The notes beneath the pieces are model-generated. The model saw only the letters and a program-made list of their open reading frames with translations, had not been told where the DNA came from and ran no database searches. Positions 1-4,907 of a stretch of DNA of 5,938 bases are shown here, in pieces. Numbering within the stretch: position 1 is the first letter of the stretch; each line of letters begins with the position of its first letter. Both the position numbers and the translations under genes were made by a program. Source of the DNA: Candidatus Nealsoniibacteriota bacterium (GTDB taxonomy: Bacteria; Patescibacteriota; Minisyncoccia; Minisyncoccales; RBG-13-42-11). The DNA lies in contig PWRH01000048.1 in assembly GCA_003556525.1 (NCBI GenBank), forward strand, positions 1-5,938, written 5' to 3'.

Positions 1-1
1 A

Positions 2-655
2 GCCTTTTATTTTGAGGAAAAAGGCCTTTTTAATGAAAAAGATTTTAAGAAAACAATTGAAAAAGACTTTTCAGAAGAGTTTGACTTTTTAAAAGACAAG
101 CCCGCTGATTTGAACCTTGAATGGTATCTTTTTCCCGATACCTATGAAATAGTGAAAAATGAAGAAGTAAGCGATGTTATCAAAAAAATGCTTGCTAATT
201 TTGATAAAAAATTGACATTGGAATTAAGAGAAGAAATAGCAAGCCAAAACAAGTCTATTTTTGAGATAGTTATCATGGCTTCTTTGATTGAAAAGGAAGT
301 TAGAACATTGGAGGACAAAAAAATGGTTTCGGGTATTTTATGGAAACGGCTTGATATTAATATGCCTCTTCAGGTTGATGCAACCATTGCCTATATTCTG
401 GAAGCTGAAAGATGGACTTTTGATCAGATGAGAAGAGAAATCGGCTTGGCCAGGCAAATTGACTCCAAATACAACACTTATAAATACAGGGGTCTGCCCG
501 TGGGCCCTATTTCAAACCCGGGAATCGAAAGCATAGTGGCGGCAATAAGGCCGAAAGAAAATAATTATCTTTACTATCTTTCAACTCCTGAAGGAGAAAC
601 GATTTTTAGTAGAACCTTGGAAGAACATAATCGGGCCAAGGCAAAATATTTTTAA
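2..655 (+). CDS. mltG: Endolytic murein transglycosylase MltG, 3' part (5' end outside window)
   Basis: MltG is a membrane-anchored lytic transglycosylase of the YceG family that cuts nascent glycan strands and is thought to set their length. The frame is open from base 2, so the 217 residues seen are the C-terminal part; the membrane anchor and N-terminal region lie to the left. Family signatures appear in order: WYLFPDTYEI (about bases 122-151), then IMASLIEKEV, whose first Glu (codon 290-292) matches the catalytic glutamate of the family, then LQVDATIAY, then YNTYKYRGLPVGPISNPG (474-527), and an ending of the usual type, FSRTLEEHNRAKAKYF. The gene stops with TAA at 653-655, a normal MltG end, so it is not broken here. 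The TTG at 110 lies inside the conserved domain and is not the real start. No terminator lies directly behind the stop; the hairpin at 783-805 is the first downstream and could end mltG transcripts too. Identification is secure. Confidence 0.95.
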   Translation, partial: AFYFEEKGLFNEKDFKKTIEKDFSEEFDFLKDKPADLNLEWYLFPDTYEIVKNEEVSDVIKKMLANFDKKLTLELREEIASQNKSIFEIVIMASLIEKEVRTLEDKKMVSGILWKRLDINMPLQVDATIAYILEAERWTFDQMRREIGLARQIDSKYNTYKYRGLPVGPISNPGIESIVAAIRPKENNYLYYLSTPEGETIFSRTLEEHNRAKAKYF

Positions 656-664
656 GTTTTCCTA

Positions 665-692
665 TTGACAAAATAAATAAATAAATTAATAT
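665..692 (+). promoter_or_regulatory. Promoter for the rplJ-rplL operon
   Basis: A perfect TTGACA -35 box (665-670) is followed after 16 bp by TAATAT (687-692) as the -10 box. The spacer is made of A/T repeats. The -10 region is duplicated in tandem (TAATATAT twice, 687-702), so a second register is possible. Initiation would be near 699, shortly before the leader RNA fold that starts at 712. The promoter begins only 10 bp after the mltG stop, so rplJL probably has its own transcription start in addition to any read-through from mltG. Confidence 0.7.
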
Positions 693-711
693 ATTAATAT
701 ATCTAGCATAT

Positions 712-789
712 CCGCAGACAGCAGGTTTGCTCTACCAAATTAAGGGCAAATAATTCCTGCCGAGGAGCTTGGCTGTTGTTTGTCTGCGG
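712..789 (+). promoter_or_regulatory. L10-type ribosomal protein leader RNA
   Basis: This stretch has the sequence and fold of the L10 leader found before rplJ in many bacteria, where the L10(L12)4 complex binds the mRNA and controls its own operon. Seen here: a closing helix of nine perfect pairs, CCGCAGACA (712-720) with TGTCTGCGG (781-789); an inner helix GCAGG (721-725) with CCTGC (756-760); a one-sided TAATT bulge (751-755); and a terminal stem TTTGCTCT (726-733) with AGGGCAAA (743-750), including one G-U pair. The CGAGG directly after CCTGC fits the kink-turn side of the known binding site. Position, just before rplJ, agrees. The 3' strand of the closing helix is shared with the terminator hairpin that follows, so the two folds exclude each other. 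An alternative pairing of ACAGC (718-722) with GCTGT (772-776) is also possible. Confidence 0.85.
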
Positions 790-805
790 TAAGCGCAGAT
801 TTTTT
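783..805 (+). terminator. Attenuator-type terminator hairpin before rplJ
   Basis: TCTGCG (783-788) pairs perfectly with CGCAGA (794-799) around the loop GTAAG, and is followed by six T (800-805), the form of an intrinsic terminator. A G-U pair (782 with 800) could add one step. It lies after the L10 leader and 30 bases before rplJ, so termination here would silence rplJL. TCTGCG is also the 3' strand of the leader's closing helix, and the leader's 5' strand contains the same CGCAGA (713-718) as the terminator's 3' strand. One strand therefore has two identical competing partners, the usual design of an attenuator. The stem is short, so efficiency is uncertain. Confidence 0.65.
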
Positions 806-835
806 ATATTTTAAACCAAATAAAATAATTTTATT

Positions 836-1348
836 ATGGCCTTAACAAGAAAACAAAAAGAAAAATCTCTTGAAGATTTAAAAGAAAAAATTTCCAAACA
901 AAAAGCAATGGTTTTGGTTGGGATTACCGGTTTAAAAATGAAAGATATTTCAGACCTGAGAAAAGAGCTTAAAAAAAACGATGCCAACTTAAAAGTGGTT
1001 AAAAAAACTTTGGCTGAAATAGCTCTTAAGGAAAATAATTTTGACTTCAATAAAGATAAATATAAAGAAGAATTGGGTTTTATTTTTGGCTTTGGGGATG
1101 AGCTTTTTCCGGTTAAAACCGCATATCGTTTTTCAAAAGAAAATGAAAATCTTAAAATTTTAGGCGGTTTTTTTGAGGGCAATTTGATCGAGAAAGAGGA
1201 AGTGGTTAGTTTGGCAAATCTTCCTTCCAAAGAAGTTCTTTTGGCAAAACTGGTCGGTGCTATTTCAGCGCCAATGTCCAATATGACATATGCGCTAAAT
1301 TACAATCTTAAAGGTCTGCTTTATGCTTTAAAACAGATTAAAGCGTAA
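836..1348 (+). CDS. rplJ: Large ribosomal subunit protein L10 (uL10)
   Basis: L10 forms the base of the ribosomal stalk: its N-terminal domain binds 23S rRNA together with L11, and its C-terminal helix carries the L7/L12 dimers that recruit translation GTPases. The 170 residues match the usual length. Recognisable parts are the N-terminal helix LTRKQKEKSLEDLKEKI, the strand AMVLVGITGLK, the segment LRKELKKNDANLKVVKKTL (residues about 41-59), the LANLPSKEVLLAKLVGAISAP stretch (about 126-146) and the closing helix NLKGLLYALKQIKA, which serves as the L12 docking helix. The ATG at 836 gives the expected N-terminus; it has no Shine-Dalgarno match, only A/T-rich sequence. It is the first gene of a two-gene operon with rplL, 28 bases apart, behind the L10 leader and attenuator hairpin, so feedback control by the L10-L12 complex is expected. 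The rplK and rplA genes that often precede it are absent; mltG stands there instead. Confidence 0.97.
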   Translation: MALTRKQKEKSLEDLKEKISKQKAMVLVGITGLKMKDISDLRKELKKNDANLKVVKKTLAEIALKENNFDFNKDKYKEELGFIFGFGDELFPVKTAYRFSKENENLKILGGFFEGNLIEKEEVVSLANLPSKEVLLAKLVGAISAPMSNMTYALNYNLKGLLYALKQIKA

Positions 1349-1376
1349 ATTATAAATATAAAATAACTTAATTATT

Positions 1377-1820
1377 ATGACAGAAGAAGTAAAAAAAGAA
1401 GAACAAAAAGAAGAGGGAACAGAAGTGGAAGTTCCTAAAAAATTTAAACAACTGGTAGAGGAAATTGAAAAAATGACAGTGCTTGACTTGGCTGAACTTG
1501 TTAAGGTTTTAGAGAAAAAATTCGGTGTTTCAGCTGCAGCACCCATGGCTGTTGCCGCTCCTGCTGCCGGTGGAGAAGCAGCTTCTCAGGCAGAGGAGAA
1601 AAGTGAATTCAATGTTGTTTTAACAGCTATTGGAGATAAAAAAATCGAGGTTATCAAGGTTGTTAGAGATGTTACTCAAAAAGGATTAAAAGAAGCAAAG
1701 GACTTGGTTGATGCTGCGGCAAACGAGCCCCAGCCCATTAAAGAAGCTGTTAAAAAAGAAGAGGCTGAAGAGTTGAAAAAGAAATTTGAAGCAGCCGGCG
1801 GAACAGTTGAATTAAAATAA
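1377..1820 (+). CDS. rplL: Large ribosomal subunit protein L7/L12 (bL12) with acidic N-terminal extension
   Basis: L7/L12 is the multi-copy stalk protein whose C-terminal domain contacts elongation and initiation factors. The order is standard: an N-terminal dimerisation helix pair ([19 protein letters not shown], then [10 protein letters not shown], residues about 23-51), an Ala/Pro/Gly hinge (about 52-72), and a C-terminal domain (about 77-147) with [20 protein letters not shown], the conserved [10 protein letters not shown] and the ending [14 protein letters not shown]. At 147 residues it is longer than the usual 120-130. The excess is about 21 Glu/Lys-rich residues before the part that aligns with the E. 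coli start, plus a slightly longer loop ([10 protein letters not shown]) after LVD. A later ATG at 1473 would cut into the dimerisation helix, so the start at 1377 is preferred, although no Shine-Dalgarno sequence precedes it. It is the last gene of the operon; a strong terminator follows its TAA stop within 10 bases. Confidence 0.96.
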   Translation: MTEEVKKEEQKEEGTEVEVPKKFKQLVEEIEKMTVLDLAELVKVLEKKFGVSAAAPMAVAAPAAGGEAASQAEEKSEFNVVLTAIGDKKIEVIKVVRDVTQKGLKEAKDLVDAAANEPQPIKEAVKKEEAEELKKKFEAAGGTVELK

Positions 1821-1822
1821 AC

Positions 1823-1854
1823 AAAAAAACAGGGTAAGCAACCCTGTTTTTTTT
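1823..1854 (+). terminator. Intrinsic terminator of the rplJ-rplL operon
   Basis: CAGGGT (1830-1835) pairs with ACCCTG (1841-1846) around the loop AAGCA. Seven A before the stem (1823-1829) face eight T after it (1847-1854), giving a classic strong terminator that would also work on the opposite strand. It starts just after the rplL stop and separates the operon from the next gene. Confidence 0.93.
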
Positions 1855-1869
1855 CTTGAAGTCCGAACC

Positions 1870-1875
1870 TATAAT
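1870..1875 (+). promoter_or_regulatory. Putative -10 box for the peptidoglycan-binding protein gene
   Basis: A perfect TATAAT lies 16 bases beyond the T-tract of the rplL terminator and 56 bases before the preferred start at 1932. No good -35 box stands at the right distance: that position falls in the terminator's T-run, and the nearby TTGAAG (1856-1861) is only 8 bases away. A promoter is needed here because the operon before it is terminated, but the support is a single hexamer. Initiation would be near 1882. Confidence 0.45.
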
Positions 1876-1931
1876 GTGTTAAAATAATCTAATTAAAGGT
1901 CGAATATTTATTGGTTAATTTTAAAAATATT

Positions 1932-2639
1932 ATGAATAAAAAAATTTTTAGCATTGGAGTCGGTTTTCTGTTTTTATTTGGCGTTTTGTCTATTCCTTTT
2001 GTTGTTAGTGCAGAAGATAATGGTTCGGAAGTAGAAGAGTTAATTGTTTCACTTCAGGAAAAAATCGAAGCTTTGGAGGCAAGAGTTGCTGAGTTAATAG
2101 CTCAAATTGAAAAGGCACAGGAAAAAGTAGATGAGCTGGAAGCCGAACTTAAGCTTGTAAGGCAGTTGGGTTTTGGAATGAGTGGCGATGACGTTAAATT
2201 ATTGCAGGAATTTTTGGCAACAGACCCTGATATTTATCCGGAAGGATTAATTACCGGTTATTTTGGAAGATTGACTGAAAGAGCAGTTCAAAGATTTCAA
2301 GAAAAAGCCGGAATTGACCAGGTTGGTCGGGTAGGTCCCCAGACCATGTCAAGAATAAATCAGATTTTTGAAGAAGGTGTCAAGGGCAGAGGTGCCGGGC
2401 TTGTTGAGCTTGAAGAAGGCGTTTTTGTTCCTCCGGGCCTTTTAAGAGCCCCCGGTATAATACGCTTAATGGGTAAATCACATCCTCTTTTCGAGTCTGT
2501 AGAGGTTGATGATAAAAATGGAGATGAGGTAGAAAATGATGTAGAAGATGAAGAGGAGGATGAAGATGAAGATGAAGAGGAGGATGACAATGATGAGGGT
2601 GAAAATGACGAAGAAGATGAAAATAATGATAATGACTAG
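1932..2639 (+). CDS. Secreted coiled-coil peptidoglycan-binding protein with acidic tail
   Basis: The product is exported and probably holds on to cell-wall peptidoglycan. From the ATG at 1932 (235 residues) there is a signal peptide, MNKK then a hydrophobic stretch ending VVSA, with likely cleavage after residue 27; a heptad-like coiled coil at about 33-78 (LQEKIEALEARVAELIAQIEK type); a PG_binding_1-like domain at about 79-146 (GMSGDDVKLLQEFL, ITGYFGRLTERAVQRFQEKAGI, VGPQTMSRINQI); a Gly/Pro-rich joint (LEEGVFVPPGLLRAPG); and a tail from about 189 with 32 Asp or Glu among the last 45 residues. No enzyme domain is visible. An in-frame TTG at 1911 would add seven residues and has AAAGG (1895-1899) upstream, 11 bases away; the ATG gives the more ordinary signal peptide, but the choice is open. 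The gene stands alone between two terminators. The acidic tail could bind cations, but that is inference. Confidence 0.88.
   Translation: MNKKIFSIGVGFLFLFGVLSIPFVVSAEDNGSEVEELIVSLQEKIEALEARVAELIAQIEKAQEKVDELEAELKLVRQLGFGMSGDDVKLLQEFLATDPDIYPEGLITGYFGRLTERAVQRFQEKAGIDQVGRVGPQTMSRINQIFEEGVKGRGAGLVELEEGVFVPPGLLRAPGIIRLMGKSHPLFESVEVDDKNGDEVENDVEDEEEDEDEDEEEDDNDEGENDEEDENNDND
2544..2587 (+). repeat. In-frame direct repeat (20 bp, period 24) in the acidic tail
   Basis: The same 20 bases occur at 2544-2563 and 2568-2587, a period of 24 bp or eight codons, within a wider GAA/GAT/GAG purine tract. Both copies encode the same run of Glu and Asp codons. Slippage here would lengthen or shorten the acidic tail by eight residues without changing frame. 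Confidence 0.8.
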
Positions 2640-2672
2640 AGATTAAGATAAGGTCAGGATTAGTAATGGAAT

Positions 2673-2744
2673 AAAAAAGAAAGCTGCCAGGTATGGCAGC
2701 TTTTTTATGGGGAAATTTATAGGGAAAGTTGAGGAAAGAGCTAT
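2673..2744 (-). ncRNA. Putative small terminated RNA of about 70 nt
   Basis: This is inferred only from a consensus promoter (2751-2778) and a strong terminator (2681-2706) with the right orientation and spacing. The predicted RNA has an unstructured, pyrimidine-rich 5' part that repeats a UUUCC core three times (antisense to GGAAA at 2711-2715, 2723-2727 and 2733-2737), then the terminator hairpin and U-tract. That layout, a single-stranded C/U-rich seed region followed by a terminator, resembles many base-pairing small RNAs. It could instead be a decoy promoter with no function. No known RNA family is recognised. Confidence 0.3.
2681..2706. terminator. Bidirectional intrinsic terminator between convergent genes
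   Basis: AAGCTGCCA (2681-2689) pairs perfectly with TGGCAGCTT (2694-2702) around the loop GGTA. On the plus strand T continues to 2706, ending the peptidoglycan-binding protein gene. Read on the minus strand the stem is followed by TCTTTTTTAT (2671-2680), so it also ends leftward transcription, both from the large minus-strand gene, whose stop is 77 bases away, and from the leftward promoter at 2751-2778. Confidence 0.92.
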
Positions 2745-2750
2745 GTTTTT

Positions 2751-2778
2751 ATTATAGAAAATTAGAAAGCTTTGTCAA
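2751..2778 (-). promoter_or_regulatory. Perfect-consensus leftward promoter in the convergent intergenic region
   Basis: On the minus strand TTGACA (2778-2773) and TATAAT (2756-2751) stand 16 bp apart, matching the sigma-70 type consensus at all twelve positions. The -35 box begins five bases past the stop codon of the minus-strand gene. Initiation would be near 2744, heading toward the terminator at 2681-2706, with no open frame of note between. By letter match this is a better promoter than any serving a protein gene in the window. Confidence 0.6.
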
Positions 2779-2782
2779 TAAG

Positions 2783-4828
2783 CTAATTTAAGAAATTAAT
2801 TTTATAGACGGACAAGCCGTTTAAAAGATATATTTCTTTACCATTGTCGGAAACCGTAAAATCCAAAAGATTATTAAATTTTTCACTTTGAAATTGTTTT
2901 ATTACTTGGCCTGATTTATCAATAATAATAATTCTTTTTTCCGCGGGTTCCAAAACATAGATATATGCATGGTTTGGAGAAGTAAATATTTTTGAAAAAT
3001 TTCTTGGGCTTGGGAATATGTCTAGGTTTATTGTTTTTTCAATTCTTCCGTTACGATATTTTTCAATCAGGTTTCTTTGATTTAAGATCCAGATTGAGCC
3101 GTCAATTGCCATTGATTTTAGATTACTGGTAATTATAACTTCCGGAGCAAACCATAACTCAGGCGCTCTCCAACTAAGACCTGAGCTAAAGGGATATCTG
3201 ATAATCAGGTTATTTTTTGTATCCAACAGGTATAGGTGGGAAAGATAAGAATTAAGCGATATTAACTCAGCATCAAAAGAAACCTCTTCAAGAGATATTC
3301 TTTCTTCAACCTGACTGTCTTTAATACTGATTATTTCATTTGGGTTTGAAAAAAATAAAATTCTTTCCGAGAAAATTGTAGCTGAGCTTATTCTTCTATC
3401 CGTTTCTATGATTTTTTCTTCCGAAAGATTAAATATATTATTTAAATTTGGGTTGAAAAAAAAGACATTATTTTCGAAAAAAATAATTTTTCTCGGGATA
3501 AATTCTCTTGCCTTAAATTCAAAAACGAGTTCCGGTTCGGAGATTTCTTCCAGGTTGTTTAATTCGGTTAAGTTTGCATAGATGTTTTTTTTCATTTCCG
3601 AAATTTGGTTTTTAATGTTTGAAGGAATTCTTGGAGAGGGGATTGAAAGAGAATTTATTTTGAGCCAAGCTTCTTTGTTTAGCCGGTTGGCCTCTTTTTC
3701 TTTTTGAGTGTCATTTTTTGCCAGATTAAAATAATGATTTGCTTCTGAAACCTTGCTTTCTATTTCGCTGACCTCATTTCGAAACTCTTCTATCATAGCT
3801 TTTTCTTTTTTTTCAAAAATATAAAATCCGACCGATAAAAGAGCGATTAGGCAGAAAATCAGAACCAGGTTTTTTTTGAAATTAAAATTATGCGAAACTT
3901 TTGGGATTATTGGTTTTTTAATTTCAGGTAAGAATTTTTTAGGTAAATTTATTTTTGGAAATTTATTTTCCGGCAACCTATTTTTTAAAAAAGTTATTTT
4001 CGGCAGAGTTATTTTAATTGTCGATATCTTTGATTTTAGTGATTTAATTTTTTGGTCAAAAGAAAAAAACAAAGGTCTTTTTTGGTTGAAAGTTTCCTTT
4101 TCCTTTAAAGCTTTTTCTTTATTTAAAACCACTACAAGGCAAATTCCGGAAAGGTTTTGCAGTTTTTCTTTTTTCGCACTGATAATAGTGTTTATTTTTT
4201 CAATTGGATTTCGGGCTATTTTACTAAGCAGTTTTTCTTCCGAAAAAAAATCATAGATTGTGCTGTTTAAAATAATTAAAATGTCGTTTTCAATTAAGTC
4301 TCCAGAAACAATATTGCCGAATATTTTTAAAGGATAAGGCTCAATTCCTTCAAGTTTTAAATTTTCGTCAATATCGGTTATTTGATTATTTCTTATTAAA
4401 ATAATCTTTAAGTCTCCGATTTTTGTAAAATTTAGTTCTTTTCCTTCGTGTTTTTGGCTTGGCGAAATGGAAACTACGCTGAAGCTTAAATTTCCCAGCC
4501 AGCTGACATCTCCGCTTTTGGCTATTTTTTCCAAATATTCATTGGCTGTTTTAAGGGTTTCTTTAAGTGATTGTGCCGGAGGAATTGAAACCGCCTTATA
4601 GTATTTTTCTTTTATTTTTTCAGCCAAAACATCCAAAAATCTGCTGTTTTGCGGCAGAGCGTTTTTTAAAAGCCCGACTAAATAAAGGCTGCCAACTCTT
4701 TTTTCATAGATATTGGTTGGCTCAAAACAAAAGCTGTCGAAAATAAAATCAGCCGTTTCTTTTTCTTTACCCTTACGGCCCTTAACAGCGTTTTTCGGAT
4801 TAAAATGAAATTCAAAAATTTGAGGCAT
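2783..4828 (-). CDS. Membrane protein: degenerate PP2C-like domain, proline-periodic linker, TM helix, outer propeller-like domain
   Basis: A 681-residue protein without an assignable gene name. Residues about 7-235 have the outline of a PP2C (PPM) phosphatase fold: GSLYLVGLL, FSVVSISPS, KIGDLKIILIRNNQI, then IVSGDLIENDILIILNST and a last strand GICLVVV. The metal-binding residues do not show: there is no DGMGG-like motif near the N-terminus and no Asp-Asn before the last strand, so it is probably not a phosphatase. Next come a basic linker (about 245-318) with proline every fifth residue, one TM helix (about 319-337), a charged helical or coiled-coil part (about 338-428), and a C-terminal region (about 433-680) of repeated beta units (VFFFNPNLNNIFNL, LYLLDTKNNLIIRYP, IWILNQRNLIEKY, IYVLEPAEKRIIIID, IYLLNGLSVYKI) suggesting a propeller outside the cell. 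Basic residues before the TM put the N-terminus inside. It may carry a surface signal or act as a scaffold. The ATG at 4828 lies about 3 bases after the predicted transcription start. Confidence 0.8.
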   Translation of the reverse strand: MPQIFEFHFNPKNAVKGRKGKEKETADFIFDSFCFEPTNIYEKRVGSLYLVGLLKNALPQNSRFLDVLAEKIKEKYYKAVSIPPAQSLKETLKTANEYLEKIAKSGDVSWLGNLSFSVVSISPSQKHEGKELNFTKIGDLKIILIRNNQITDIDENLKLEGIEPYPLKIFGNIVSGDLIENDILIILNSTIYDFFSEEKLLSKIARNPIEKINTIISAKKEKLQNLSGICLVVVLNKEKALKEKETFNQKRPLFFSFDQKIKSLKSKISTIKITLPKITFLKNRLPENKFPKINLPKKFLPEIKKPIIPKVSHNFNFKKNLVLIFCLIALLSVGFYIFEKKEKAMIEEFRNEVSEIESKVSEANHYFNLAKNDTQKEKEANRLNKEAWLKINSLSIPSPRIPSNIKNQISEMKKNIYANLTELNNLEEISEPELVFEFKAREFIPRKIIFFENNVFFFNPNLNNIFNLSEEKIIETDRRISSATIFSERILFFSNPNEIISIKDSQVEERISLEEVSFDAELISLNSYLSHLYLLDTKNNLIIRYPFSSGLSWRAPELWFAPEVIITSNLKSMAIDGSIWILNQRNLIEKYRNGRIEKTINLDIFPSPRNFSKIFTSPNHAYIYVLEPAEKRIIIIDKSGQVIKQFQSEKFNNLLDFTVSDNGKEIYLLNGLSVYKINFLN

Positions 4829-4837
4829 TTTTATTTA

Positions 4838-4866
4838 ATATTAGCAGATAGACGCCCGTTAATCAA
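4838..4866 (-). promoter_or_regulatory. Promoter of the minus-strand propeller gene
   Basis: On the minus strand TTGATT (4866-4861) and TAATAT (4843-4838) stand 17 bp apart. The usual distance to initiation puts the transcript start near 4831, three bases before the ATG at 4828, so the mRNA appears leaderless. The same -10 hexamer, TAATAT, is used before rplJ. Confidence 0.6.
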
Positions 4867-4869
4867 ACA

Positions 4870-4897
4870 TTGACTTTTGTTTTTTTTATAGTATAAT
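4870..4897 (+). promoter_or_regulatory. Promoter of the CAP-domain gene
   Basis: TTGACT (4870-4875) is followed after 16 bp by a perfect TATAAT (4892-4897). Initiation would be near 4904, four bases before the ATG at 4908, leaving essentially no 5' leader and no room for a ribosome binding site. Its -35 box is three bases from the -35 box of the divergent promoter. Confidence 0.7.
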
Positions 4898-4907
4898 AAA
4901 AGACGAA

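Noticed and set aside
110..121. TTG at 110 as the start of a short MltG-like protein
   Set aside because: The frame is open and MltG-like upstream to base 2; the apparent start lies inside the conserved domain and reflects only the cut window edge.
686..702. AT-rich tandem repeat TAATATAT x2 as a possible origin or attachment site
   Set aside because: It is short, isolated, and better explained as the -10 region of the rplJ promoter; no DnaA boxes or integrase gene are nearby.
769..792. Possible leader peptide TTG to TAA (seven codons) in the rplJ leader, preceded by GAGGAG at 762-767
   Set aside because: The purine block is only one base from the TTG, too close for a ribosome binding site, and these bases are explained by the conserved CGAGG and closing-helix parts of the L10 leader.
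811..1281. Minus-strand open frame of 156 codons opposite rplJ
   Set aside because: It covers a securely identified ribosomal protein gene on the other strand, and its Ser/Phe/Lys-rich translation is typical of an antisense shadow.
2360..2590. Minus-strand open frame encoding a poly-serine protein
   Set aside because: It is the reverse reading of the GAA/GAT/GAG tract of the acidic tail on the plus strand; low-complexity serine runs are the expected shadow.
2707..2757. Sixteen-codon plus-strand ORF starting at ATG 2707
   Set aside because: It begins right after the terminator T-tract, with no promoter of its own on the plus strand, and is too short to distinguish from chance.
3876..4256. 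Plus-strand open frame of 126 codons inside the large minus-strand gene
   Set aside because: It is antisense to the PP2C-like/linker region; the Phe/Ile-rich translation mirrors Lys/Asn-rich codons and no promoter or conserved motif supports it.
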